Shown here in pieces: positions 1 to 13,561 of a stretch of 64,000 nt of DNA. The notes under the pieces are model-generated. The model searched no databases and was not told the DNA's origin. It was given only the letters and a program-made list of their open reading frames with translations. Positions within the stretch are counted from its first letter, which is position 1; every line of letters begins with the position of its first letter. Location: the NCBI RefSeq assembly GCF_000002865.3, contig NW_001865039.1, forward strand, positions 3,380,444 through 3,444,443, written 5' to 3'. Source of the stretch: Monosiga brevicollis MX1. Its lineage: Eukaryota > Opisthokonta > Choanoflagellata > Craspedida > Salpingoecidae. The translations under genes and the position numbers were made by a program.

Positions 1-32
<32 letters not shown>
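1..32. repeat. (ATG)n trinucleotide repeat
   Basis: About ten tandem ATG/GAT units open the window and probably continue upstream of it. The Met-rich reading frame through them has no other protein-like features. Confidence 0.9.
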
Positions 33-36
<4 letters not shown>

Positions 37-1629
37 AGGATGATGATGGCCATCCGACAAACGAGGTTGGCTTCGCCGACCGTGCCTCTCAATCATCTTG
101 GAGAATTCGGGGAGGTGGGGGAGCAGGTCGGAAGCACAAGCAATCAAGGACAACCCACAACACAGCCGTCTCTGAAAGAGGAAGGTCCCCATTACCTTAT
201 CGCGTTGGTCAGTTCAAAACAATGGTCAGGCTTTCACGGGGAATCGTGCGGTCGGCGGTCATCTCATGCGCCGCACACACACACACAACGGCAGACCAAG
301 ACCATGCTCAAGAAGCTTCGGAAAGAAACTTTTCAGCCGTCAGGAAGCAGGTGATCCTGCATCTCATAAGACTGCCTTGCACCTTTTTGTCCTGTTGCTT
401 GAGGACACGAATCAGCAGGACCCAGTGCACATGCCAGATCCCTCTCCTCCTTCCTTCTCAGCCACCTACTCCTCCTTAGTCGCCTACTCCTCTGTTCTTT
501 AAAGACGATGATGGTAAGCTGTGCTACGGATCCTGCGACCAACTCACCGTTTTGCACGGATTTGTTGAAAGTTGGGCTATGGGCAGCACGTGTAAGCACT
601 CATCGGTAGAGGTCGCCAAACCGGCTTTTGAGGGACTCGTGCGTTCGGTTCTGCCGACACCCACATAAAGTGGCCTCTCCACTCTCCTGGGCTCAAGCGT
701 GCCATGTTTGTTCGTGATCAACCGACACCGAGGACGCCGAACTTGGTGCGCATCAGTCTCCTACTGATGTGGGTCTTCCACTCCGTAGGAGCGCAGGGTT
801 GGCGACACACACACACACAGACCACAAAGCACCACGACGGATGTGACGCGGTCGAGTGGTCCAAAGTGTCCTCCTCCATCGCATCGTCCTTCGTCATCGT
901 GCCAAAACAACGGTTGCCCCTCGCCAAAGATCGTGCTCCGGATAGATGGATGACCGCAATGCCAACTGGCGCTTGGCGCATGCTGAAAGCAGAGCGTTGT
1001 CCCAAGTCCATCTCAACTCGACCCAATACGCCCGTCGAGCCTCACTAGATCCCTCATCTTTTCCAATTATTCTGCCAAAATCATCGACATCCACCCCGCC
1101 CTGTCGCTTCAACGGATCTTTCCCCCTTTTTGAGCTCGACTACATCGACGCGCCTGTTTCCAACCAAATCGGTCTCTCCTCATTTCAGACGAACCTACAA
1201 CGAGATACAGTGTCGATTGTTTGACCCCCCATCCGAGCGGTCTCAGTAATACACCTCGAAGGAAGCTGCCAAGGACAACGGGGGCATCAAGGCGTGGAAC
1301 ACATGACACAAACGCCTCCCGCTTTGTCGGCACATGTGAAGGGCTTCAGCATCAACCAGACAGGCAGGCGGGGGGTGCGCGGCACCCGCCATTATCAACA
1401 CGACAAGCTCATGCGGGAGGCAGGACCAAGAGGGGCGACATGAGACAGGAGGCCAGGGTCGGTTTTCCTGGAAACCAGGCTAATGATGTCACGACACATC
1501 CACCATGTATAAATGGCATCCGAGACGCTTGGATGCGCAGGCACTTCCAAAAGCTTTCAAGGGGATCAAAAGCATTCGACGATGGCCATGCGTGGGGTGG
1601 CACACACCCACCGGCGAATGAAAGAAAAT
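33..1629. other. No supported gene; downstream flank of GBF1
   Basis: Reading frames here are short, low in conserved residues and mutually overlapping on both strands, and none resembles a known family. A TATA-like tataaatgg lies near 1507, with no convincing gene after it. A cysteine-containing frame at about 505-668 could be an exon of an unseen gene but has nothing to anchor it. The left part may belong to a gene outside the window. Confidence 0.5.
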
Positions 1630-2160
1630 CTAATGGCTAGGGGGTGACGCGGGCATAGACTGGGACTCGGCGGTCGTGGAAATGCTAAACGTAGGCAAAT
1701 CTGCTTGCTCCAAGGCCGGCAATTGCCCTGGAAGCGAATGCACGCTCCCATACATCGAGCCAAAGTGGCTCGCCGTAGGAGGTGCGACCACCATGAACGG
1801 CTGCTGCAACGTATCCAAGGCCACGTCTGCCACCGGCGACACGGGGGACAGCACGGCTGCAGAGGGCGATGGCCCAGCTGCTGCTGAAGCTGGAGCCGAT
1901 GGCGGAGGTGATGTGCTGGACATGGCTGGCAGAGGAGATGGCGATGGCGGAACAGAGCTGGGCGCCTCCATCTCCGGGAAAATTTCAGATAACAGACCAG
2001 GCAAAAAGGCGTGCACCCGATGCCAGGTCATGTCCCACAAGTTATGAGAGCCTACCATTGCCCCGGGCTACCATCAAATGCCCCACAAAAAGCGATGCGT
2101 TAGAGACGCGCCAAAGTAGGCCAAGTGAAAGCCAGGCCGGCCGCACTTGTTCAGGTAGTT

Positions 2161-2230
<70 letters not shown>

Positions 2231-5200
2231 CAAGCCCAAATGGTGGTCGGGAGTGCAACAACGGGACTGTACCTTGAGAATGTCGGCACTCTTCATCACA
2301 TTCAAAATATTCTTGAGACGCTCCGGCACATACTCAATCAGCTCCATCTGCCCCGTAGATACAAACTTGTCAAAGAGGTCAAGCATAAGCTGCCACAGCT
2401 GGATAAACTGCTCGCTATCCTCCATCAACGCCTCCAGGTGCTGCAAAAACACCTTGCTGGCCAGTCCACACGCACGCGAACCAAGCTCCTCCAGCGCGCC
2501 GGTGCGCAGCTTTTCGTTGCTCAAAAGAAGCTTGCGCATGAGGTCAAAAACCACAATGTGGAAGCAGCGGTGCCAGTTGGCCGGTGAGAGATGCAGCAAA
2601 TCCGGCGCCAACAAGAAACGGTTCAACGTGGCAAACGCCAGCTGCCAGATGCTCGAGTGATGATGCAGGACCAAGGATGCCACGCTCATGAGCAGTGGCT
2701 GCCAGCATTCCACCCAAAGTTGATCCGCCACGCTCTGAGGGTCCACGCCTTGCCGGTCCTCGGGCAGGAAGGCCCCCATCACATTGGTGTACAGGTGTTG
2801 GATAAGATCCAAAACGCGCAAGCCCAGCAAGGGCGGTGGTGCCCCTGATCGACTCGTGCTAGAGCCAGACACGTTGCTTGCCGTCTCCAATGTATTGCTT
2901 CCAGTCACTGAGGCACCTGCCACCAGGCCATTGGCCCCTGCCCGTCGACCCACCGATTGTACAAGAGGCAAGCCAGAGGCATCGTTGGCCAGCAATTGCG
3001 CACACAGTACAAGTGTTTCTACTAGGCCCGGCAGCGACTCTCCCGTAATGACCTTGCGGTCGTTGACCACGAGGTTGACAATGTCCAACGCCACCGCCAT
3101 CTGATTGGTTCCCGTCAGTGTGCGATGCAAAAGGTGAAAGAGCGTCGGCCAGCATCGATGCGTATTCAGCACCGCCGTGTGCTGCTCGACAATTTGTTTC
3201 AGAGCACATGCGCACTGCAGCGCCACGCCACCGCGCTCCAGGCGCAGCAGTGGGTCCAAGTCCTTCAGGCGGTCCGTGGCACGCGACTGCAGGGGCTCGC
3301 GACTCATCAGGCGCAGAAGGAGGCGCAGCTGCGAGACCACGGCTCGCTCATACAGCAACGAGTCATCGGGCGCCGACGTCAAAATGGATTGCAGATGCAG
3401 CGTCACCTTGGTCCACAACATGTCCGAGCGATCCTTGTTGCGGAGCACCACCTGGCACAGCTGCTCCAAAAAGAAGATGGCCGCCGTTTCATTGTAAGCG
3501 TAGGTGACCTGCTCGGCCTGGACGGCACTATGTGAATAGTAAATCAACACGTCCACCATTGTATCGAGCGAATGCCCAGGTAGGGTGCTGCTCTCCTCCA
3601 ACAGGGCCTGAAGCTGGCAAGCCTCCACTTGCTTAAGTGCACGCTGCGGCGCCCGCATGTGACGGGGCTCAGGTTCGGACCGTGACGTAGACTCGCCACC
3701 GAATAGACTAAAAGAGAAGAAAGATGACACATTGGAAACAGCAGCGGCCTGTTGCTGGACCACCAAGTTGCGCACACCACTGGGATCGGCAAAGTCGAAG
3801 AGCTGGCTCAAATCGTCGGGTAGAATTTGCGAGTACACAAAGCCGCGAATGATCATGAAGAGCTCCTTCCACGAGTCGCGCAAGAGCTCGCCATAAGCAC
3901 TAGCCAGCTTGAAGGCATACTTGACAGCCACCTGAGCATCGGGAGCATGGGCCAAGAGCCCAACCAGTTGTGGCGAATTGGGCACAGTCCCATTCTCCGT
4001 TTCCAACATCTCGTTAAAGCGGGTGCGCTGACACAGCGCCACAACCAACGCATCAAGGCCCGCGCTATGCTGAAAGCGCGAGCAGAGCTGGCCAGCTAAT
4101 AAAAAGTCCTCAGCCAAGCGCTCCAAGATACCCTGCGTAGCCCGATACAAGGGAAAAAAAAAAAAAAGAACAGACAATCAGATGAGGATTGGAAGTATTA
4201 AACCAAACCACCCTCAAAGGTAGATGCCACCTCCAGGGTGTCCAGGAAACCGTGCGCCCCAAAGCTTCCTGCTGAGGCTTTCCCGCCCTTGACTTGACGT
4301 ACCACTTCGCGCTCGCAATCGTCAAAGAGTTCGAACAGAGCTGATGATGCCTGCGGCCACAAGAGCTGGAAGAGCACGCGCCCGTACTCGGGGTGGGCGC
4401 GCGTTGAAGCCAGCTGCGAAGCTCGCTGCTGGCTGCGGCGAACCAAGCACTGCCACTCGTATTCTTCGCGCTGGTCTGCGTGCTCCTCCGGCAAAACAAT
4501 TTCATGAGTGCGGATGTTGTTGTAGATGCGCTCGAGAAATTCGCGGGGAAAGTTTTCCTTGTTGTTCAGGCCACGTTGGTTGATCAAAAAGTCTTCCAGC
4601 TTCATGGGGCGCTTGTTCTTGGGATTGTGTTGATCCACGTTGAGGAGGATGATGGCGAATCCCAAAATAAAGGCAGCATCACAATCAGCGACGACGTGCT
4701 CGCCTAAGAATTGGCAGGCAAGAGTAGAGTGTATGTGTGAGCGAACTCGACCCGTGGACTGACACGATGAAGGACTGTCTGCAGCAAGACCAAGCAAAAC
4801 GAGCGACGAGCACGAGTGCCGGCACAAATCATGAAGAACGGCAACCTACCAACATAAGACGCATGCCAGTGAGCCGTGAAGGCTTCAACAATGCGCTCAA
4901 TCTGCTGGGCTTCGCCCGGCAGGCGGAAGGTGGACATGAGAGCACGCATGCCCTCATCAATGCTGAGTTGGCTGACATCAAAGGTTTGGACAAAGGCCGT
5001 CATCAAATCTTTGTTCTTGAGTGTGCCCAGATACTCTCCGATCATGGCCTTGTCCAGGTTGGGTACGGAGCGCAGAAAGGCCGCAATTTGGTGGAGGTCG
5101 GTTGATTTCGACAGCAGCCCCTTCTCCTGCAAAAATGCAATGCCCTTGGAGGGCTTCTTGTTGAATAGCTCGATGCCTTCGTGAAGGAGTCGCTTGCGCT

Positions 5201-8200
5201 CCAGCTGCTGTGCCAGCATATTGACGGGCGTCAATGTGGCTGGTGTCACATCAGGTGATTCAAACGAGGGTAGAGCTACCACGTTGTCGTCTTGCGCCAA
5301 GCCTGGTGGGAGATGGGGGGCGGTCCACAAAGGTTTAAATCGAGATGAGAACGATGGTATACAGCGAGCATCGATGGGATTCGATCTGGTGGAAAAGGAG
5401 ATGTGAAATTCACCTTCTGTGGTGGGCACATGAGTCAAGTCGCGAAGCGGCGCGAACAAGGCCTCGAGTGCGAGGAGGCGGGAAGACGGGGTGCCTACAT
5501 CCGCCTTGGTGTGCTTGACGAGAAAATCAAACAGCGGTTTGCAGAGCTCGTCACAAAACAGATTGTAGTCAAAATTCAGAAGCAGGTCCGAGGCAAAAGA
5601 AGGCAGGCGCAAAAGCTCGAGGAGGAACTCGATGGTCAACTCAAGATGTTCGCCTGACTCGTATTGACGCTGGCGGGAGTGGGCAGCAGGTCAGCCAGCA
5701 GCATGGTGCAATAGGGCGCTTAGCAAAACAAAAAAAAAAAAAAACAACAAGAAGAAGAAGAAGAAGAAGAAGAAGAAGAAGAAGAAGAAGAAGAAGAAGA
5801 AGAAGAAGAACATGAAGAACATGAAGAACATGAAGAAGAACAAGAAGAAGAAGAAGAACAACAACAACAAGAAGAAGAAGAACAAGAAGAACAAGAAGAA
5901 CAAGAAGAACAAGAAGAAGTAGATTTAGTGGAAGAATCGAGAGGAAGGCATCACCGACACAGCACACTAACCTCAGTCAGGAATGAAATGGTCTTAAAAA
6001 TTTGAAACTTCATGCCATGCCCCTGCGCTTCGAAAAGGAGGAAGAGGACACGCAGTGCTTGGTTGACCAATTCTGGTGACTCGTGTGTCAACAATCCCAA
6101 CAAAGCCCGACACAGCTCGTCTTTGGCCATCTAGAGTGGCACGCAGCAGGCAGGCAGATGAGTTTCAAGAAGACGATCAATGAAGAAAGTATAGGCGAGG
6201 TTAAAAGATCATTCGGAGTGAGCTGGCCATGCAATACCTTGAGCAACGATGGGGCAAGATGCAATGCGTCCACACCAGTCTCCATGGCCACGAGTAGCAG
6301 ATCAAGGCCCAGCATGATCTGAGTGGATGTGTTTTGTCGATCACTGGGGTTGATCAACGATACGAGGAAACGCAAGAGTTCGATCACGCAACGCACACCA
6401 TAGGGGCGGAGCTGATGCAGGGATGGACACAGCAAGACAGGGTTGTAAAATGAGCGGTGGGTGATTGGTAAAAAAAAAAGGGGGGGGGAGAGCTCGACCT
6501 GGTGCGCAATGGATCAGGGGCCTCACCATGTCGTGTTCGGAGCTCTGTGTCTTGACAGGTGTTTCAAAGCGGACGCCACGAGCGTTTAAACGCATGCCGG
6601 CTTGTTTGCGGCCAACAGCTGGCGAGGCCATTGCGCTGTGCGGGGCAGCAGCACTTGGCTCCGAGGGTGGAGCCAGAGCGATGGTGTGATCCCCCGAAGC
6701 GGCATCAGTTTCACTTTGTTGTGCCTCGGTTGCATCTGTAAAAATGCTACCATCGACCGCCGTGGCGGCAGCGGCAGCGGCGGAGCCATCGACTTGCTCT
6801 TGGGGTGAGTCGCCCTCTTCAGCAGGCGGCGGCAACAGGTCATGTGTGCGGACTTCGGAAGTTGAACGGTGCAGGTGGTGCCGCATGCTTGATTCCAAAT
6901 CTTGTTCCTCTTCCTCATCACCCTATCCCATTCCAGCAGTATAGATGAGCGACTCGCGAGGCCGGATGGGGACGGAAAAACGACGGAGCTCGTGCGAGTC
7001 TCGCCGCTGAAGGGCAAATTGGAAGCAAGGTGGTGGTCACATAACACATACGGGAAGATGTTCAAGATTGCCAAAGAGGTGGACTGTCATGGCCACCAAC
7101 GTGGCTTCGGACTGTTGTCGCAGCAGCTCGCTCAGGCGTGACTCAAAGCAGATGCGAAAACAAGACTGCATGACCTCACAGGCACTTTCGTTGGACAAAA
7201 GTCGTCCCACTGGGTGTAAAAGCAGGGCTCGCAGCACCTGGCACCGGAAGACCGAAAGAGAAAAAGAGCCACGATCATCAGGCCATGGGTGACTTGGGGC
7301 ATTTTAGCTTTTGCCTTTCTAGGAAAGGGGATACTTGAATCAAACGAGCTACGCACCTCAAGAATGCGCATGAGCACAACTTCGTCCACGGCAAGATCAG
7401 TGCCAACAAATTTGGCATGAGTGACGGCATCTGCCAGGTTCTCCACGGCCGTGGACGCATTGCTCGCTGTCTCATCTGCCGAAGGACATAGACAAGAGCG
7501 ACCCGGCAGGCATTGGTGATTGGTGTTGGATGTCAGCACTGTGCATCGCAGAGGTGTCCGCCCTTGGCACGAACCAATCAAATTGTAGATGATGAGTTTG
7601 TGCAGCGTTAGGAGAGCAGCGCCGGTCACGGGACCGGTGGTGGAATCTGAGCGCACGACCTCGAGGAAGGGCGCCAAGACAGCCTCCAAGCCGACATCCT
7701 CCAAGGCTAGTCGGGGATGAGCGCGGTTTGCATGAGATAAGAGCAAGGCATGGTGGGATGCAAAGGGATGTCGAGATGTTGAGAGTAGACGCAAGCATAG
7801 GCCTTCCATCAAAAAAGGAAGGTGCCTACCTTCAGCGGCCAAGAGTCGACGCTTCAAGACGCCGAATTGCTGCAAAAGTGGATTCTTGGCCTCCTGAGAC
7901 AGAAAGCCACGTCAGTTGAGGAGTGTAGACGGGTGGGGCGTAGACAGAGGCAGAGGCATTCGAGCGCTGGGCAAGGCACATGTTCCCTGCGTACCTCATA
8001 ACCGCTGTGAACGATGCGTGAGCCCTGCTTGATCTGGGCGACCAGTGCGGAAAGCTCGCCGAGCACCACAAACAGGCCATTACAGGAAGGCATGTCGAAG
8101 GTGCCAGGCATGGACACACTGGTCGCAAGACCTCTGGCAATCGCAGTCTTTGAAAGCTTGAGCCGCTGTGGGATGGTGCGTGATCGGGTTCGTGGCGCCA

Positions 8201-8201
8201 T
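1630..8201 (-). CDS. GBF1: GBF1/Gea/GNOM-type large Arf guanine-nucleotide exchange factor (Sec7 domain)
   Basis: This gene activates Arf1-class GTPases at the early Golgi and drives COPI coat recruitment; that role is known for the family. The protein reads in order: an N-terminal dimerisation (DCB) region with [16 protein letters not shown] and [15 protein letters not shown], the HUS region with PYGVRC and NPSDRQN, the Sec7 domain, then HDS regions ending in [14 protein letters not shown], the usual GBF1 C-terminal motif. The Sec7 glutamic-finger motif [12 protein letters not shown] (about 4900) keeps the catalytic Glu. The second motif reads [12 protein letters not shown] (about 4650). The start at 8201 (MAPRTRSRT) is the first Met upstream of the conserved [12 protein letters not shown] segment. 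Resolved junctions include 7995/7893, 4850/4703 and 2273/2067; about a dozen exons in all. The exon boundary near 4150-4210 was not resolved cleanly. The acidic, Ala-rich segment at about 6600-6900 is poorly conserved, as in relatives. Confidence 0.93.
2162..2229. repeat. (CA)n microsatellite in the last GBF1 intron
   Basis: About 34 CA units fill part of the intron between the splice donor at 2272 and the acceptor at 2068. On the sense strand the tract is (GT)n, starting roughly 40 bases after the donor. Confidence 0.95.
5730..5920. repeat. A15 run plus (GAA)n/(TTC)n tract in a GBF1 intron
   Basis: A run of 15 A is followed by an almost pure purine tract of GAA units with a few ATGAAC, AAC and CAA interruptions. 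It lies in the intron between the exon ending KTISFLTE (about 5975) and the exon starting near 5660. On the sense strand it is (TTC)n with a T15 run, so it reads as an extended polypyrimidine stretch. Confidence 0.95.
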
Positions 8202-10483
<2,282 letters not shown>

Positions 10484-13024
10484 ATGTCGTCCGTCAAGGT
10501 GGCTGTGCGTTGCCGGCCCTTCAACTCGCGCGAAAAGGGTCGTAGCGCCAAGTGCATCATTGAAATGCAAAACAACAGCACACGCATCATCAACCCAGCC
10601 ACAGGCAAGCCCAATACATTTGCCTTTGACTTTTCCCACTGGAGCCATGACACCGCCGACAGCCATTTTGCTACCCAAGATCAGGTCTATAAAGACCTTG
10701 GCGTCGAAATGCTTGAACACGCCTTTGAGGGCTACAACGTCGGTTGATCTTGCTCCCTCGTCTTCGCCATCTCGACCCTGCTCGTTTTCCCCCGCTGACA
10801 ATGCCTGCACCGTGCAACCTGGGTTCCAACCACCACGCCACGTCACGCCACTCGCGATGTCCCGCTAGGTTTGCATTTTTGCCTACGGTCAAACCGGTGC
10901 CGGTACGCGGTGTCTCATGCTCGCATACCCACACTGTTCCAGCTTTCGCCGTATTCAACACTCCATCTGTCGCCATTCAAACTGCCTCAAGTCACGAAAC
11001 ATGGCCCGCTTTCCTCACACCACATGTGTGCTGCCCACAGGCAAATCTTTTACCATGATGGGAGCTCCCGAGCCAGACATGCAGGGCATTATTCCTCGCT
11101 TGTGTCGCGATCTCTTTGAACGCACTGCTGAAACGTCTGATGAGAACACCACTTTCTCCGTCGAAGTCAGCTACCTTGAAATTTACAACGAAAAGGTTGG
11201 ATCTCCTTATTCCAAGGCGATGCAAGACTGGCCACCCACAGGTCACTCATCGAACACAACGTCCGGCAGGTCCGCGACCTTCTCAACCCACGCTCCTCGG
11301 GGAACCTGCGCGTTCGTGAGCATCCCATCCTGGGGCCCTACGTCGAAGACTTGACCAAGCTGGTGGTCAGCAGCTATGAGGACATCAATCAGCTCATGGA
11401 CGAAGGTACCGTCGGGCTGCGTGCATGCATGCAGTTCTCGCTTCGACTGTGCACCTCACACGCATCACACGCACCTGCCTCGACATGCGCAGGCAACAAG
11501 GCTCGTACCGTGGCCTCCACGAACATGAATGCCACCTCCTCGCGAAGCCATGCCGTTTTCTCCCTCGTCTTCACTCAAAGAACCTCGGTATATCCCGCAC
11601 CTTGCGATGCTCATGTCTCCACGCTGAGCAAACAGGTACCGACGGCGCTCACCTTTGAAACACCCCATATTAGGTTCCCAATTCTGACGTGGTTACGGAA
11701 AAGCAAAGCAAGATCAGTCTCGTCGACTTGGCTGGATCTGAGCGAGCGGATTCGACTGGCGCCACGGGTAAACGCCTCAAAGAAGGTGCCAACATCAACA
11801 AATCTCTGACCACTCTTGGCAAGGTCAGCTTCAGACCCGTCTTGCCCGCTTTCGGCCATGTTAAGCCAGCTGACTCACTGTCGCCCTTGCCTGACGTCAG
11901 GTCATCTCCGCCCTCGCTGAAGTGTCCGACCCCAGCAAGAAACGCAAAAACAAGTCGAGTCAAGATTACATCCCATATCGTGATTCGGCCTTGACTTGGC
12001 TCTTGCGAGAGAATCTGGGTGGCAATTCTAAAACCGCCATGGTTGCTGGTGCGTCAAACACCTTGCGCCTCGGAGACGGATCCATGGCACCTTTGCCCAC
12101 GCGATGATGTATTAACCTCCCGATTTGCTCCTTGCAGCCGTCAGTCCTGCTGATATCAACTATGATGAGACACTCTCCACCCTTCGTTATGCAGATCGTG
12201 CCAAGCAGATTGTGTGCAAGGTGGGTTTTGTTGTTTTGTCTTTTGTTTCTGCTTGTGTTTGTGTTTCCGTCTGATCATATCAGCCCCCATTGGGTGGATC
12301 AAGTTGCGCACGCTAGCCCGCTCCTCACCCCCATGTTCACCCTGCCTAGGCTATTGTCAACGAAGATCCAAATGCCAAAATGATCCGGGAATTGCGCGAA
12401 GAAGTGGCTCGTCTCAAGTCACAAATGACGGTCTGTGACTACCACTCCAAGCCCTTTGTTTGACTGCTTTGAAAAAAAAAAACGGCCCAAGGCACCTTAA
12501 CTCACCCGGACTTGTCCAGAGCGGCGTTGCAATGCCTAGCGCTGATGAGCAAGAAGCGGCCGAGGAGCTGCGGACGTCAGAAAAGCTTATGAAAGAACTC
12601 AATGAGACTTGGGAGGAGAAAAAGGCCCGGTGCGTAGGCGTGAGCTGGTCGACACGCAAGCCCTCCTCTGGACTAGCCACACTCACGTCCTCGCGGGTGT
12701 TTCTGGACTGCTCGCTGGCCTTGATGCAGCACTGAGGTCATCCGCAAGGAGCGTGAAGAGTCACTCAAGGAAATGGGTATCGCTGTGAAGGAGGATGGCA
12801 ATACGGTGGGCATTTTCTCCCCACAGAAAGCCCCGCATTTGGTCAACCTCAACGAAGACCCCCTGATGTCCGAGCTGCTGCTCTACTACATTCTGCCTGG
12901 TGAAACACGGTAAGAGCACGCTGATATTTGTCTTTGGGCTTGTGGTCGACTCATCCCCCCCTCTTTCTTCTTCTTCTTCTTCTTCTTCTTCTTCTTCTTC
13001 TTCTTCTTCTTCTTCTTCTCTCTT

Positions 13025-13081
<57 letters not shown>

Positions 13082-13521
13082 CATAAGCTTCTGTTACTCG
13101 CCTTGCCTCGCACCTTGACTCATGATTCATACCATCCATGCTGGGACCCGAATCTCTGTGCAGCGTGGGTTGTGGCGATGAGGGCATCAAAGTGGACATC
13201 GTTTTAAGCGGCGAAGGTATGTGGGCCATGCACGTGCAGCACTGCGTCCCGCCCCCGGTGATCATGTCGACTGCACTTGTGCCCGTGTGGTATCGGTTTC
13301 GCTTTTGCCGCCAAGCATTGACCATGGCTCTTTGTCGTGTTCTCCTAATTTCAACAATGGACCCAACGATAGGTATTCAGCCCATGCACTGCACCTTTGA
13401 GAACAAAGACGAAATCGTGTTCTTGACCCCCGAGGGCGAGAACACCAAATGCTACATCAACGGTATGCCTGGCTTGCAGAGCACTCTCAGAGAACTCGCC
13501 TTTGATTCCATTGTGATAGCA

Positions 13522-13561
<40 letters not shown>

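Noticed and set aside
505-668. Possible small Cys-containing exon (DDDGKLCYGSCDQ)
   Set aside because: No family match, no partner exon and no clear splice sites; likely chance.
4900-5060. Apparent loss of the catalytic Glu in the GBF1 Sec7 domain, judged from the [13 protein letters not shown] segment
   Set aside because: The glutamic finger lies in FRLPGEA (Glu156 in ARNO numbering), which is intact here.
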